Origin: Epiperipatus broadwayi
Lineage: Eukaryota > Onychophora > Udeonychophora > Euonychophora > Peripatidae
DNA length: 64,000 nucleotides
Direction: 5' to 3'
NCBI GenBank assembly: GCA_028023455.1
Contig: JAQFVV010006306.1
Location: 1,889,001-1,953,000, forward strand
Shown here: piece by piece, positions 28,201-35,700 of the stretch
How the letters are laid out: each line of letters opens with the position of its first letter
How positions within the stretch are numbered: position 1 is the stretch's first letter
Translations under genes and position numbers: made by a program
The notes under the pieces: model-generated
The model's database searches: none
What the model saw: the letters and a program-made list of their open reading frames with translations, nothing else
What the model was told of the DNA's origin: nothing

Positions 28201-31200
28201 CGTTAATAATGTGCTGCTGTGCTTCCGAGAACATAAATACATAAAATTCAGAAATCAGCTATTCGCGCCACCAACGTAGCAATCCTATCTGCAGATGTTG
28301 GGTTTTTCTTAGAATTGTAACAAAAGGCAGTTGCGCTAGTTTCTTTGTCCTGATTGGTGTGTTAAAAATTTGTGGGTTGTTTCCTTTTATAACTCATTCA
28401 AAAAATATAAGTAAACTGCTATATCCGAGAGTTTCTACCTTTCTGAAACTAGTCAGACAGCATAAGAAATAATGAGCATGCATTTGACATTTTGTTGTAT
28501 AATATTTTAATTATAATCAAACATGAGAAACAATAATATTTTACATATAAGTTAGTAACGATTACAATTCAGTTTGCAAAACGCTAAAAGTTCTACAATT
28601 TTACCAGTCTATGTTCGGCCTTGGGGAACTTTAGTGGCTTCAACCATTTCTAATCTACGGCCTTATGCACAGCTTTCTTCTTTGTCACATCTCTATCTTA
28701 ATTGCTCCATGCTGGGAAGTCTGGACTGAGAGAGAGAGAGAAAACATAATCCATACCTTTTATAGCTACCTCCATTTATCGAGCATAATTCCAGGAGCGA
28801 GAATCGATAGCAGCGCTCTCTTTACATTTAATTACTAGAGTAGTGTTAAATTCTTACTGAGGCATATTTAGCATAAACGTAGTTGCAATTTTTTAATTTT
28901 TAAAATTTAAATCTAAAGCCCTATTTTTATTACAGAAAATGCCACTTCCAACGCTAAATAAAAAACAAAAGATTGATGACGAGGGAAGAAAATTTCAAGA
29001 AAGGTGGGAACTGAATTATTTTTGTGTGGAAGTGAACAATAAGATTACGTGCTTAATTTGCAAAGAAACGATTAGTGTTGCTAAAGAATACAATATTAAG
29101 TGACATTATAGCACTAATCACGAAAAACAATTTTCGTGCTTTGAAGCTAAAATAAGAGAAGAAAAATTAAAAACAATGAAGAATTCATTAAGTAGCCAGC
29201 AAGGAGTGCTTACAAAATTTATGAAAAGTAATGAATCAGTAACAAGAGCTAGTTATGAAATAAGCTATTTATTAGCAAAACATTCAAAATCATTCACCGA
29301 TGGTTCTTTAATCAAGGAATGTATGATAAAAGCTGCCAAATTTGTCTGTCCAGAAAAAGTACAGGCATTTCGAGACATCTCATTATCAAGAAATACGGTG
29401 GCAGATAGAATTACTGAAATGGCAGATGACATCACTTTGCAACTACAGGAAATATCTACCAAAATCCAGTTCTTTTCAATTGCGATTGATGAAAGCATGG
29501 ATATAAGAGATGTTGCACAAGTTGCTGTTTTTTTTTCGTGGTTGTGATAATAACATGAGGGTCACTGAAGAATTGTTGGAATTCATCCCTCTTCACGGAA
29601 CAACAACTGGTGAAGATATTTTTGAAGCCGTATGGAGCATTTTAGAAAATCTTAACTTGCCTCTTGACAAGCTTGTTTCTGTTACAACTGATGGCGCTAA
29701 ATCGATGACAGGTGAAACTAAAGGTTTTGTGTCATGACTGGCAAGGAAATTACAAGATGAATATCCAGATAAACCGAAAATCAAAGCTTTTCATTGCCTC
29801 ATTCACCAACAAGTTCTCTGTTTAAAATTATTAAAAATGGACCAAGTACTTAAAACAGTTACAAAGATAGTCAACTTTATTCGATCAAGAGCACTTAACC
29901 ATCGCCAATTTACTTCGTTCCTTAAAGATTTAGAATCCGAATTCGAAGATCTTCCTTATTACACAGAAGTTCGTTGGTTGTCCTGCCACAATGTCTTAAA
30001 GAGCTTCTATCTGCTTTTGGAGGAAATAATATTATTTTTTGAAATGAAAGATGAAAACAACGAAAATATATCAATTATAAAAGATCCATTGTGGGTACAA
30101 GACCTAGCATTTTTAACAGATATTACAGGCCATCTGAATAATCTTAATATTACATTGCAAGGCAAAGATCAATTGATAACGAATATGTACGATGCAGTTG
30201 CAAGCTTTGTACAAAAACTGAATTTGTTTAAAAATCATTTGCAAAAGAACGTTTTGATGTATTTTCCTACGTGTGAGCAGTTAAAAGCACAAAATCAAAG
30301 TTGCTCGTTTTCACAATACTCTGCAAAAATTGAAAAAATAAAAGACGAATTCGATAAACGTTTTGATGATTTCAAGGAGTTAGAAGAAATTTTTTCTCTT
30401 TTCACAGGACCATTTGCCTTTGAAGTTGAAAAAGCTCTGACTTCGATACAACTGGAATTAATTGATTTCCAGAATGATTCGATTTTAAAAAACAAATATC
30501 AAGAAGTAGGAACTCCCAAAATATATTCCTATTTAGGTGAAAGATACCCAGAAATTAAAAAATTTGCTGCACAAATTTTATGCTTTTTTGGAAGTACATA
30601 CTTATGTGAGCAATTATTTTCATGCATGAAATTAAATAAAACAGCTTACAGATCAAGATTAACTGATAAACATCTATCTGCCATAATGAAAATTGCTTGT
30701 TCTCAGTTTTTGAATCCAGATATTGAAAAACTAGTAGGAGGAAAACGCTGGCAAGTTTCCAGTAAAAACAATAAATTGTAGTTTTATAAATATGTAATCA
30801 AATAAAATAAATGTTTAAATAAAAGCAATACTATATCAATTGTATATTATTGAACTGAATGCACTAAACTACATAATATGTTTTAATTACCCTACCTATA
30901 TTCCTGCATTCTCACTTCAAAATACAATTTTAAGAAAATTTGTGTGATATGACCTGCGAGAATCTTACCAGTAGCATAAAATGGCCCATTGTTTGAATGA
31001 GTTTGACACGCCTGGGCATGATGGTCTAGTTGTGTGATTGATTTTTTGCCAAAAAGTTTCATAATGAGGGCACTATTACCCATATTTACGGCAAGGCATA
31101 CTTGAGGATATTTATTATCTTTTCAGTAGCTAATTAACAACTAGATGTATTAACTTAATTTAAACACGTCAGCTTAAACATGTTCAAATGTAAATGTTCA

Positions 31201-32689
31201 ATATTCATCTGATTTCTATACAATTAGATCATGGATCACAACACATGACCATTCCGGGAATTCAATTGTCACACCTTGTATATTATTGAATATTTTTTTA
31301 ATAAATTTAAATTGTTTATTTAGAAATGACATAGATTATTGTTAGATTTATTATTAAATTTATGTTATATATGTATATAGAAATTGTCTTATCATATTCT
31401 ATATATATATATGGTTTCTTGAGAAAACAGATCATTATTTTGAAGTTTGTTACTTTCATATTGCATAGTTTTTCATTATAATATGCATCATAATGAAAAC
31501 TATTGTAATGGAAAAGCTACTTAGTTATGAAAATGTCAAATTGCAAAATATTAAACATTTTCTTCAAAAACTTACAAACATAGGATATGAAAGAAGACCA
31601 ATTCTATATATATAAAATTTTATTAATAAATCTTAAAACACGAATAAAAATAACAAAAAATGGATATCTATGCCATTTTAAAATAACCATATAAATTTAT
31701 TAAAAAAACTATTTAATGATATATACATTTTATTTTATGTCTCTTCAAATGTAATCAAATTAATTAGTATTTTCAAAAATGTTATACCTTAAAGGCAAAA
31801 AAAAAAAGGTCATGCATGGGTAATTCAAGAAAAAATAAATAAATGCCTGCTAATCTATAAACCTTGTATAATGAGCATTCCAATAGGTCTTAACAAGCTT
31901 TTCAGAACATCCCTATCCTCGTACCGGTTTCTAGCTCTGGCTTTCATCAGTGATGTGTTAGGATTATTCAAGCATTAGATTTAAAATACCAGGTCAAGCC
32001 CAGCACTTTCTCTAATGTTTAATTATTAAGTAGAAAATATGAAATTTTCAAACGTTCTGAAAAGTTTGTTAAGAACTATTGGCACATTCATTATATAACA
32101 TTTGTAATACAAGCTTATTAAATTAAGTCATGTGATATACGACTGGTTTTTTTGCAGTCTATAAACATAAAAAAAATACAAATGAACATTCTAATATCAC
32201 TTCAATTTTTTTTTTTTTGATGATTTTTGTAACATTAAATTCTGATCATGCAAAAATGGTACATAAAGTTACTATAGAAAGAGAAAAATTAATGAAACGA
32301 TTCTTATAAATCGATTTAAAGATTTTATAGTAAGTAGATAATTTGCAATCTACTAAAGTTCCTGTAATATCATGATATGTACGACAAGTTCAGTTAATAA
32401 TTACAATCTAGATCATCTAAAGTACCTCCGTGAAATTTTATGATTATTTATTTGTACAGATATCATAATTTAAAATAATTACATATATTTTTCTTTAATC
32501 TTCAATATTGTTTAATTTTTCTTTTCTTACAAAATTTTTTTTTTTTTTTTAGCTGATGAAAAGAAACTTCAGTTAGCTCACAAATATATGGAATTAAAGA
32601 AGCATAAAAAAATAGACAAAGAATTAAAGAAGAAAAGACAGAAAAATACTCAAATAGAAATACCTACACGACACTTTCGACAGAAATAA
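7151..32689 (+). CDS. RRP36: RRP36 (rRNA processing protein 36), C-terminal part, four exons
   Basis: RRP36 is a nucleolar protein required for early cleavages of the pre-rRNA in 18S rRNA maturation. Exons 7151-7255, 14328-14402, 14502-14619 and 32553-32689 join in frame to about 145 residues ending at TAA 32687-32689. The first visible exon carries the family hallmark RDPRFEDLCGDYDDKIF (RDPRFDDLSGEY in vertebrates). Next come a charged coiled-coil-like stretch, the GIKPFYIKK block (PYFLKK in human) and the basic tail containing KKLQLAHKYMELKKHKK. All borders are GT/AG: donors GTAAGA, GTAAGC and GTAATT; acceptors TTTAG, AATAG, TGTAG and TTTAG. The N-terminal half is missing from what I can find, so the start codon is unknown. 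The 7.1-kb and 17.9-kb introns are filled with transposons while the 99-bp intron between them is clean. The exons are intact, so the gene is probably functional. Confidence 0.9.
7313..7451 (+). repeat. Merlin left terminal inverted repeat
   Basis: This pairs with 11479-11376 on the opposite strand. Identical blocks include CGAAGCTTGCAAGTGATAAA and TTCTATACGAAATTGGCC. About 30 bases near 7341-7371 have no counterpart in the right repeat. Confidence 0.85.
8165..8625 (+). repeat. tandem duplication inside Merlin
   Basis: Two diverged copies of about 215-240 bp (8165-8405 and 8412-8625) share TTCAGCATTTTGCCAAAGAG, ATATACTTTAGTAC and ATATAAGATGCATATTT. They are non-coding. A related block (AAAATTTAGCTTTCTATTG) also recurs near 8065 and 9080. 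Confidence 0.75.
8632..8857 (+). repeat. left arm of Merlin internal inverted repeat
   Basis: About 226 bp starting at CCAATATAAAATCCACC and ending at AATAATTACC. It is the reverse complement, with mismatches, of 10856-11082. A partial third copy follows at 11081-11180. The arms flank the transposase gene and lie well inside the terminal repeats. Confidence 0.75.
9680..10544 (+). pseudogene. Merlin transposase (IS1595/ISXO2-like DDE domain), dead
   Basis: The enzyme would cut and join the element ends. Reading starts at ATG 9680 (MMKVWDLPKTELEAVEFLQ). A frameshift near 9735-9765 moves it to the frame running from 9714 to 10421. A TGA at 10419-10421 and another about 55 bases later interrupt the C-terminus, which ends at TAA 10542-10544 after IPSV. 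The fold is clear from TWFEGCKL, YYWSKNQLT, VEVDETLF and DPATGAHTQNIKRRWG. The first catalytic Asp survives (VDET). The second is lost (family SDCWKAY, here TGCWKAY), and the third acidic position near GAHTQNI-K reads Lys. It is therefore inactive by residues as well as by frame. Confidence 0.88.
10856..11082 (-). repeat. right arm of Merlin internal inverted repeat
   Basis: The partner of 8632-8857. Matching blocks include GTGTATTGCTTTT, AGATATGCCATAATTTGAAA and GGGGGGAGGGGTAGATTTTA. Confidence 0.75.
11376..11479 (-). repeat. Merlin right terminal inverted repeat
   Basis: The inverted partner of 7313-7451. It ends at CTACC (11475-11479) next to the target duplication ATTTATTC. Confidence 0.85.
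11488..13114. other. RRP36 intron, nothing recognised
   Basis: AT-rich intronic sequence to the right of the Merlin element. I see no coding signal, repeat or RNA motif. Confidence 0.5.
13126..13183. mobile_element. 58-bp Penelope-like mini-insertion
   Basis: Only the two family ends remain: end A (AAACAGGCAAAACTCTCCAT) and end B (GTGATCATGTAATGTTTA). They are flanked by a perfect 11-bp target duplication, AATTTAATAAT, at 13115-13125 and 13184-13194. It is the shortest two-ended copy in the window and defines the ends of the family. Confidence 0.82.
13535..13715. repeat. unidentified GC-richer segment with a threefold internal motif
   Basis: A locally GC-rich patch in an AT-rich intron. A motif of the form AATGCTGAAGCATAGAAATA occurs three times with changes (near 13566, 13630 and 13676). 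On the minus strand two of the copies lie in one open frame and encode FLCFSIEI. I do not recognise the family; it may be transposon-derived. Confidence 0.4.
14045..14150 (+). repeat. two-copy tandem repeat, 53-bp period
   Basis: GCTATCATTTGATATCCATT at 14045 recurs at 14098, and the rest of the unit (CAATAAATGGCTGTAAAATA) repeats with few changes. It lies 178 bp upstream of the RRP36 exon at 14328, in intron. Confidence 0.8.
14328..14402 (+). CDS. RRP36: RRP36 internal exon (charged helix)
   Basis: This exon is 75 bp, phase 0/0, with acceptor AAATAG and donor GTAAGC. It encodes DLSKRLRQETDSEKRKN followed by IKNLIQKL, aligning with the Lys/Glu-rich helix that follows the RDPRF block in other RRP36 proteins. 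Confidence 0.88.
14502..14619 (+). CDS. RRP36: RRP36 internal exon (PFYIKK block)
   Basis: This exon is 118 bp, phase 0 in and phase 1 out, with a polypyrimidine tract plus TGTAG acceptor and donor GTAATT at 14620. It encodes REKKQQARELLKKGIKPFYIKK; PFYIKK corresponds to the conserved PYFLKK. The last base G combines with CT of the next exon to give Ala. Confidence 0.9.
14620..16588. other. RRP36 intron, mostly featureless
   Basis: AT-rich intron. The only item of note is CATCTGATTGGCTGTCAG at 15392-15409, which is identical to part of the right arm of the hairpin at 50577-50757 and suggests a related relic around 15380-15470. I see no coding sequence. Confidence 0.5.
16589..17171 (+). mobile_element. 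Penelope-like terminal-repeat insertion with hammerhead ribozyme
   Basis: It begins with about 20 bp of end B in reverse (AAACATCACATGATCACC) and then switches to the forward repeat. The forward repeat runs 1.3 units with a period of 447 bp (TAGGCACTAG at 16621 and 17068) and ends at end A (GAGTTTTGCCTG). Flanks resemble a target duplication with a 2-base slip in an AT run (CATATTGTAA, CATATATTGTAA). It contains the intact hammerhead at 17006-17064. No protein is encoded. It lies in the RRP36 intron. Confidence 0.8.
17006..17064 (+). ncRNA. hammerhead ribozyme, Penelope type, intact core
   Basis: CTGATGA at 17022-17028, a 13-base stem-loop II, GAAA, then CTAGTC; cleavage is predicted after C17051. 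Stem I proximal is TCCTCA with TGGGGA (6 pairs including one G-U). Stem II is GGC with GCC closed by an A-A mismatch at the core. Helix III is the palindrome ACTAGT, so a single molecule has almost no loop and two copies would pair, as known for small Penelope-associated hammerheads. The function would be self-cleavage of the element's transcript. Confidence 0.82.
17690..20512 (-). pseudogene. RTE polyprotein: endonuclease and reverse transcriptase, broken
   Basis: Reading from ATG 20512-20510 (MTLYLGIYNCRSHSSEGRLQ), the endonuclease shows VYAPTGSHSDE, VMGDFNSRIGT and ELDYILTNRKY (20272-19838), after a stop near 20367. The reverse transcriptase follows in pieces 19773-19531, 19517-18978, 18973-18353 and 18435-17878. 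Its motifs are GKAPGNDGI, FVDYEKAFDSI, KGVRQGDSISPKLF and FADDVVVFA (18424-18461). The C-terminal part has VLTYGSETWTL and HIARRDDNR. Frameshifts separate the pieces; the one near 18370 lies between SDE and MKVGLKINVKKTK. The family fits RTE, and similar copies are often mis-annotated in insects as craniofacial development protein 2-like. Confidence 0.85.
17690..20840 (-). mobile_element. RTE-clade LINE retrotransposon, degenerate
   Basis: A non-LTR retrotransposon in reverse orientation inside the RRP36 intron. It has an APE endonuclease and a reverse transcriptase in RTE order, a short 3' end near 17690 and a GC-richer 5' leader around 20520-20840. The leader includes a strong hairpin at about 20780-20815. 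No target duplication was found, so the ends are approximate. Confidence 0.85.
20841..22229. other. RRP36 intron, nothing recognised
   Basis: AT-rich, with poly-T runs and short meaningless open frames. No element ends or coding similarity seen. Confidence 0.5.
22230..22930 (-). pseudogene. old RTE-like reverse transcriptase relic
   Basis: On the minus strand, heavily broken translation still shows MRFTQGESACPKLFPETLE, followed by YLSKFKFAHDIIIES. These correspond to GVRQGDSISPKLF and the YLxxLxFADDI catalytic motif of the RTE at 17690-20840, with the first catalytic Asp replaced by His. It is much older than that copy. Boundaries are uncertain. Confidence 0.55.
23141..23248 (-). mobile_element. 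short tRNA-derived SINE with 18-bp target duplication
   Basis: A 108-bp insertion between AATAATCAAATGGCTTTA (23123-23140) and AATAATCGAATGGCTTTA (23249-23266). On the minus strand it starts near GCAGTGGTAAAATGTTAGAT, which is A-box-like, and continues to CCTCAGATTAATTCCAG, which is B-box-like. The duplication length is typical of LINE-mobilised SINEs. The tRNA species of origin is not clear. Confidence 0.6.
23267..24594. other. RRP36 intron, nothing recognised
   Basis: AT-rich intron between the SINE and the hAT element. No feature seen. Confidence 0.45.
24603..26862 (+). mobile_element. hAT transposon with perfect 8-bp target duplication, decayed
   Basis: Ends CAGGTGTGTCCAAT (24603) and, reading inward from 26862, CATGTGTGCCCAACC are imperfect inverted repeats of the Charlie type. 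Both sides carry ATATAGAC (24595-24602 and 26863-26870), a perfect 8-bp duplication as hAT elements make. The transposase remains are at 24938-26719. Confidence 0.88.
24938..26719 (+). pseudogene. hAT transposase (ZBED5/GTF2IRD2-like), many breaks
   Basis: An N-terminal BED zinc finger is visible (CLLCNFTVALPKRGNLNRHF followed by ITIH, C-x2-C...H-x4-H). Then come KPFTDGEIFKEAFLVAAD, the catalytic-domain block KKLVSITTDGAPSMIG and the insertion domain with YHYIIHQRSLCGKML. The C-terminal dimerisation region reads SFSHMNYIKSKYR. Several stops and frameshifts break it (near 25166, 25350, 25508, 25916 and 26103). It cannot make a transposase. Confidence 0.82.
27323..27400. mobile_element. 78-bp Penelope-like mini-insertion
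   Basis: End A (ACAAAACTCTCCATACAATA) and end B (GGTGATCATGTGATGTTTAG) lie between perfect 11-bp duplications TTCTTTACATA at 27312-27322 and 27401-27411. The interior is deleted. Confidence 0.82.
27911..31014 (+). mobile_element. hAT transposon nested in mariner, nearly intact
   Basis: Inverted ends CAAGCATGTCAAACTGGCGG (27911) and, from 31014 inward, CAGGCGTGTCAAACTCATTC. The 8-bp duplications GGAATGAT (27903-27910) and GGCATGAT (31015-31022) differ at one base. The element is 3.1 kb and carries one transposase gene with only three lesions, so it is one of the youngest elements here. Confidence 0.88.
28939..30781 (+). pseudogene. hAT transposase (GTF2IRD2-like), three lesions
   Basis: From ATG 28939 the frame reads MPLPTLNKKQKIDDEGRKFQ and then a BED finger (CLICKETI...HYSTNHEKQF). 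It continues through KSFTDGSLIKECMIKAAKF, FFSIAIDESMDIRDVAQVAV, KLVSVTTDGAKSMTGETKGF and AFHCLIHQQVLC. The C-terminal dimerisation domain follows (FGSTYLCEQLFSCMKLNKTA) to TAG at 30779-30781. Lesions: TGA at 29101-29103 where the family has Arg in the BED finger, one extra T in the run at about 29527-29536, and TGA at 29735-29737, again at an expected Arg. Otherwise about 600 residues remain alignable. The two stops look like CGA to TGA changes. Confidence 0.88.
31280..31864. other. RRP36 intron, nothing recognised
   Basis: AT-rich, with short AT microsatellites (for example near 31401-31412). No other feature seen. Confidence 0.5.
31865..32096 (-). mobile_element. small Penelope-like insertion with 45-bp inverted ends and a second-type hammerhead
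   Basis: The left arm 31865-31909 and right arm 32054-32096 are inverted repeats (AATGAGCATTCCAATAGGTC and AACAAGCTTTTCAGAAC against their complements). Between them lies a hammerhead on the minus strand and non-coding sequence. It resembles the fold-back copies of the main Penelope family in layout but not in sequence. No target duplication is obvious. Confidence 0.6.
31910..31963 (-). ncRNA. hammerhead ribozyme, second family
   Basis: Minus strand: CTGATGA (31950-31944), stem-loop II AAGCCAGAGCTA with AGC pairing GCT, GAAA (31931-31928), then CCGGTA with predicted cleavage after A31922. Helix III is the palindrome ACCGGT. Stem I proximal pairing is poor, with three Watson-Crick pairs among mismatches, but the distal stem TCCTA with TAGGG is present. 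The flanking A-A at the base of stem II is the same as in the main family. The weak stem I may mean it is decayed. Confidence 0.6.
32553..32689 (+). CDS. RRP36: RRP36 last exon
   Basis: A polypyrimidine tract plus TTTAG precedes this exon. It encodes (A)DEKKLQLAHKYMELKKHKK, a basic tail and TAA at 32687-32689. The LQLAHKYMELK block matches the LALAEKFKELK region of vertebrate RRP36. It is separated from the preceding exon by a 17.9-kb intron. Confidence 0.9.
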
Positions 32690-32733
32690 TTTAATATAAT
32701 TTCTGTATCATGTACATAAATGTATTATATTTA

Positions 32734-32739
32734 AATAAA
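32734..32739 (+). promoter_or_regulatory. RRP36 polyadenylation signal AATAAA
   Basis: A canonical AATAAA lies 45 bases after the RRP36 stop codon, at the usual spacing for a short 3' UTR. A TG-rich stretch (ATGTTTGTT) follows it. Confidence 0.65.
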
Positions 32740-35700
32740 TGTTTGTTAAAATTCAATTTAAATTAAATGTTATATATGTATCTAAATAATTCAGATCCCA
32801 TGAAACAAACAGGCTGATAGCCAGCACACAGCCATAAAATTATCTAGCAGTATATGAGTACTAGCTGGAGAGATAAAATAAGGTAGAATATTTTTAAACC
32901 TCTTCACTCAACAGTTGTTTAATCTAATGAATAATGTTTTCTTAATTGATTCTCTTCACAGAGATCTTTGCCTCTATACTGAGCTATTTAAAAACTTTTA
33001 TCTATGATGGAATATTATAGTGGAATGAAAGTGTAGTACTGAGTGTGTGTGTGAATTACCATATATATAACTATATCTAATTGAATTAAGTAATGGCGAA
33101 TAATTAGTGATAGGATGACAATTATACACAACCAGTCACTTTGATATTATAAATATTAAAAAAAAACATTTCTATTAAGACATCATCTATTATCTAGATA
33201 TGGTAGCTAAACTTTAAGCTTGTGCATTCATCAATAGTTATTACAGACCAACTGTGGAAAACAAAGCATTGTATAGAGAGTAAACATCAAAAATAGAGTT
33301 ACAATTGGATTTTTAGTAACAAATATTAATTTAATTACAGATTAATTGTTTTTATTATTCTTAGAAGAGCCATCTATTGCAAGGTTATGCAATCAAGAGT
33401 CATTAGATGGTATTATGCTATAGAATCCCAATATCCGGACTTGCTGGTGTTCTACATTTTCTAACTAGAACTAATGCATTTGCAACCATTTTTTAGTCCT
33501 TTATACTATTCAAAGTAATATTGTGAAATTTAATTTAAAAAAAACCCATATGGTTTCAAACCCAAGCTTACTCATTTTCATAGCCAAATAGATCTGACAC
33601 TTGAGACGTCAATGTTATAATTATTATAGGTCCCTTCTATCCTTTAGTTAAACAGATTAATTCCAACATCACACATGATCTTTCATATACTTCCAAAACA
33701 ATTGTTGATAATAGTCTTCTTGTGAAAGGGATAGAAGAGTCTAGTCACAAAAATATTGTAATCTAATGTCAGTTCTATATAGCTGTGCAAATGAGTTCAT
33801 TTGAGTTTGAAACCTTAGGATTTTTAAAATTTCCGTTTAATTTAAGTAATGTGAAGGTGGTAATTAGACCGATTTTTACATTAGTTCTAACTTTGAATTT
33901 TAGTCTTCACTGATGAAAATAAGTTTTCTTATTTGAGAAAATATTTAAGATGTTATATTTACAGTTTTCATATATATAAAATAGTAATGTCTGATGTACA
34001 AGTCTTTACAAGAGTTTCATTTGTGAAAATATTGAATGTCTGATTTATGATTGATATAATATATGACAGTAATTTATTTTTGGTTTAAAATGATTCATAC
34101 AGATACAGTTAATAAATAGGAAGATTTCAGATGGTAATGCTTGTTTCTAATTGGTATATTGCTTAATTTCAATATAACAGATTTATAAAATGCATGAAAA
34201 AATGTCATTCATATTTATAGCTAAATGTCTATGAAAAATTTCTAATTATTATCTATAATTCTGCATGGGAGAGTGGTGTTTATTTGTGAAAGTATTTAGA
34301 TTGTTATATTTCCAGTTTTACCTATTTAAAGTATTAATGTCTGTTCTATGATCTTTATATAATATAGGATAAACTAAAAGCAGATTCATTTTTGGCTTAA
34401 AATGATTGAGTTACTATTAGAAGTTGGTTTAATTTCAATTAGTAATATCTGTTTCTAGTTGATTACATCATTTGTTGATAATCTATTTACCCTAAAGTGC
34501 CACTCATCTTTATAAAGTTGAATCTTGTGTTAAGATTTGTAGAGATCTCTCTTGTAATAAAATTAAGCACACAAGGCACATATACTAAGGTCATAGCGTT
34601 ATATAACTATTACGTGCTGACATCGCGCTTAATAAGAATTAATATTTACTAAAGTGCCTGATAGTTGGATACTCCTCAAGCCATTGAAATTGAATTACTA
34701 AAACTATATTAAAAATTTATTTGACTATAATACTACTATATAAAAACATATAATAAAAAATTATATTTAAACATTAATAATTATCTTTTGAAACCAACAC
34801 TCAAATATTTTATTCGTAGCTTGAAGTTTTTAACTTTTACGCATTTCTGAATTTTTTTCAGTTAAATTATTTCTATATGAATTAATATATTTCATCATTG
34901 ACTTTTTGCTCATACAACTGTTTTTAAACGCAAACATTTTACTTTTTTTACGAAACCATAATTTATTTTCCACTCTTGAAATAGTCAAGTTTTTTGTTTT
35001 GAGATTTTGGGGGCTTTTAAAAGTTTATTTGTGTAAATAAAACATTTAAAGTTTTATTTAATTTTAACTTTTTTTGAAATTTAATTTAACAACGTAAAGA
35101 GATTTATCTACAAATTAGAAGTTTTAATCTATATTAAAATTGTGATATAACTAGAAAAACGAAACTCTCACTGAAACGATCGACTCACATTGCATAGAAC
35201 TGACCAAATGCTATCATGACGATATATGTTGGTGTTGAACAGTTTGTTTTGAACTCTACTTCTAGTTATACAATTCACAACTATCATTACAGTAGTGCCC
35301 CTGGTTAATTCAGAGAAGAATTTGCATAAAAATAAAGCAACTGAAATTAATACTACTTCTAACACACCAACATATAAATAACAATTACCAATCCTATGAG
35401 AAAACTTTAATCAAGTTTTTGTAAGTCAGTCATCATTCAAACATGGATTACATCCACAATTGATGTGTGAATGACAAGGACTTTCAAAAATTTGATTAAA
35501 ATTTACCATAGGATTGATACATTTGGCCATTAATTATTCATATCCTTTTACGATATATATTCTTAATGTGATGCTTTTTCAATGTGGGTAGAATATACAA
35601 TTGTAAGGAGCATTAGAAGCAAAAAACCAGTCATGTTAAGATATTTTTTCATACAAGGACTTCTAAATTTTAGTCTTCAATAATGGTGGTATTTTTATAT

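Larger units (their letters stand above)
27636..31278 (-). mobile_element. mariner relic split by a hAT insertion
   Basis: Terminal inverted repeats CAAGGTGTGACAATTTAATT (27636) and, from 31278 inward, CAAGGTGTGACAATTGAATT are flanked by TA on each side (27634-27635 and 31279-31280), as for Tc1/mariner. Without the inserted hAT only about 530 bp remain. On the minus strand they encode broken C-terminal transposase pieces such as KLFGKKSITQLDHHA and CFQKWEHHFNQCTDAQGDY. The element was internally deleted, and a hAT later landed in it. Confidence 0.82.

Noticed and set aside
33905-33945. CTGATGA followed by a 7-bp stem and GAGAAAA, hammerhead-like
   Set aside because: Two extra bases separate stem II from the GAAA, there is no cleavage triplet at the right place and no stem I. 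It is not in a Penelope context.
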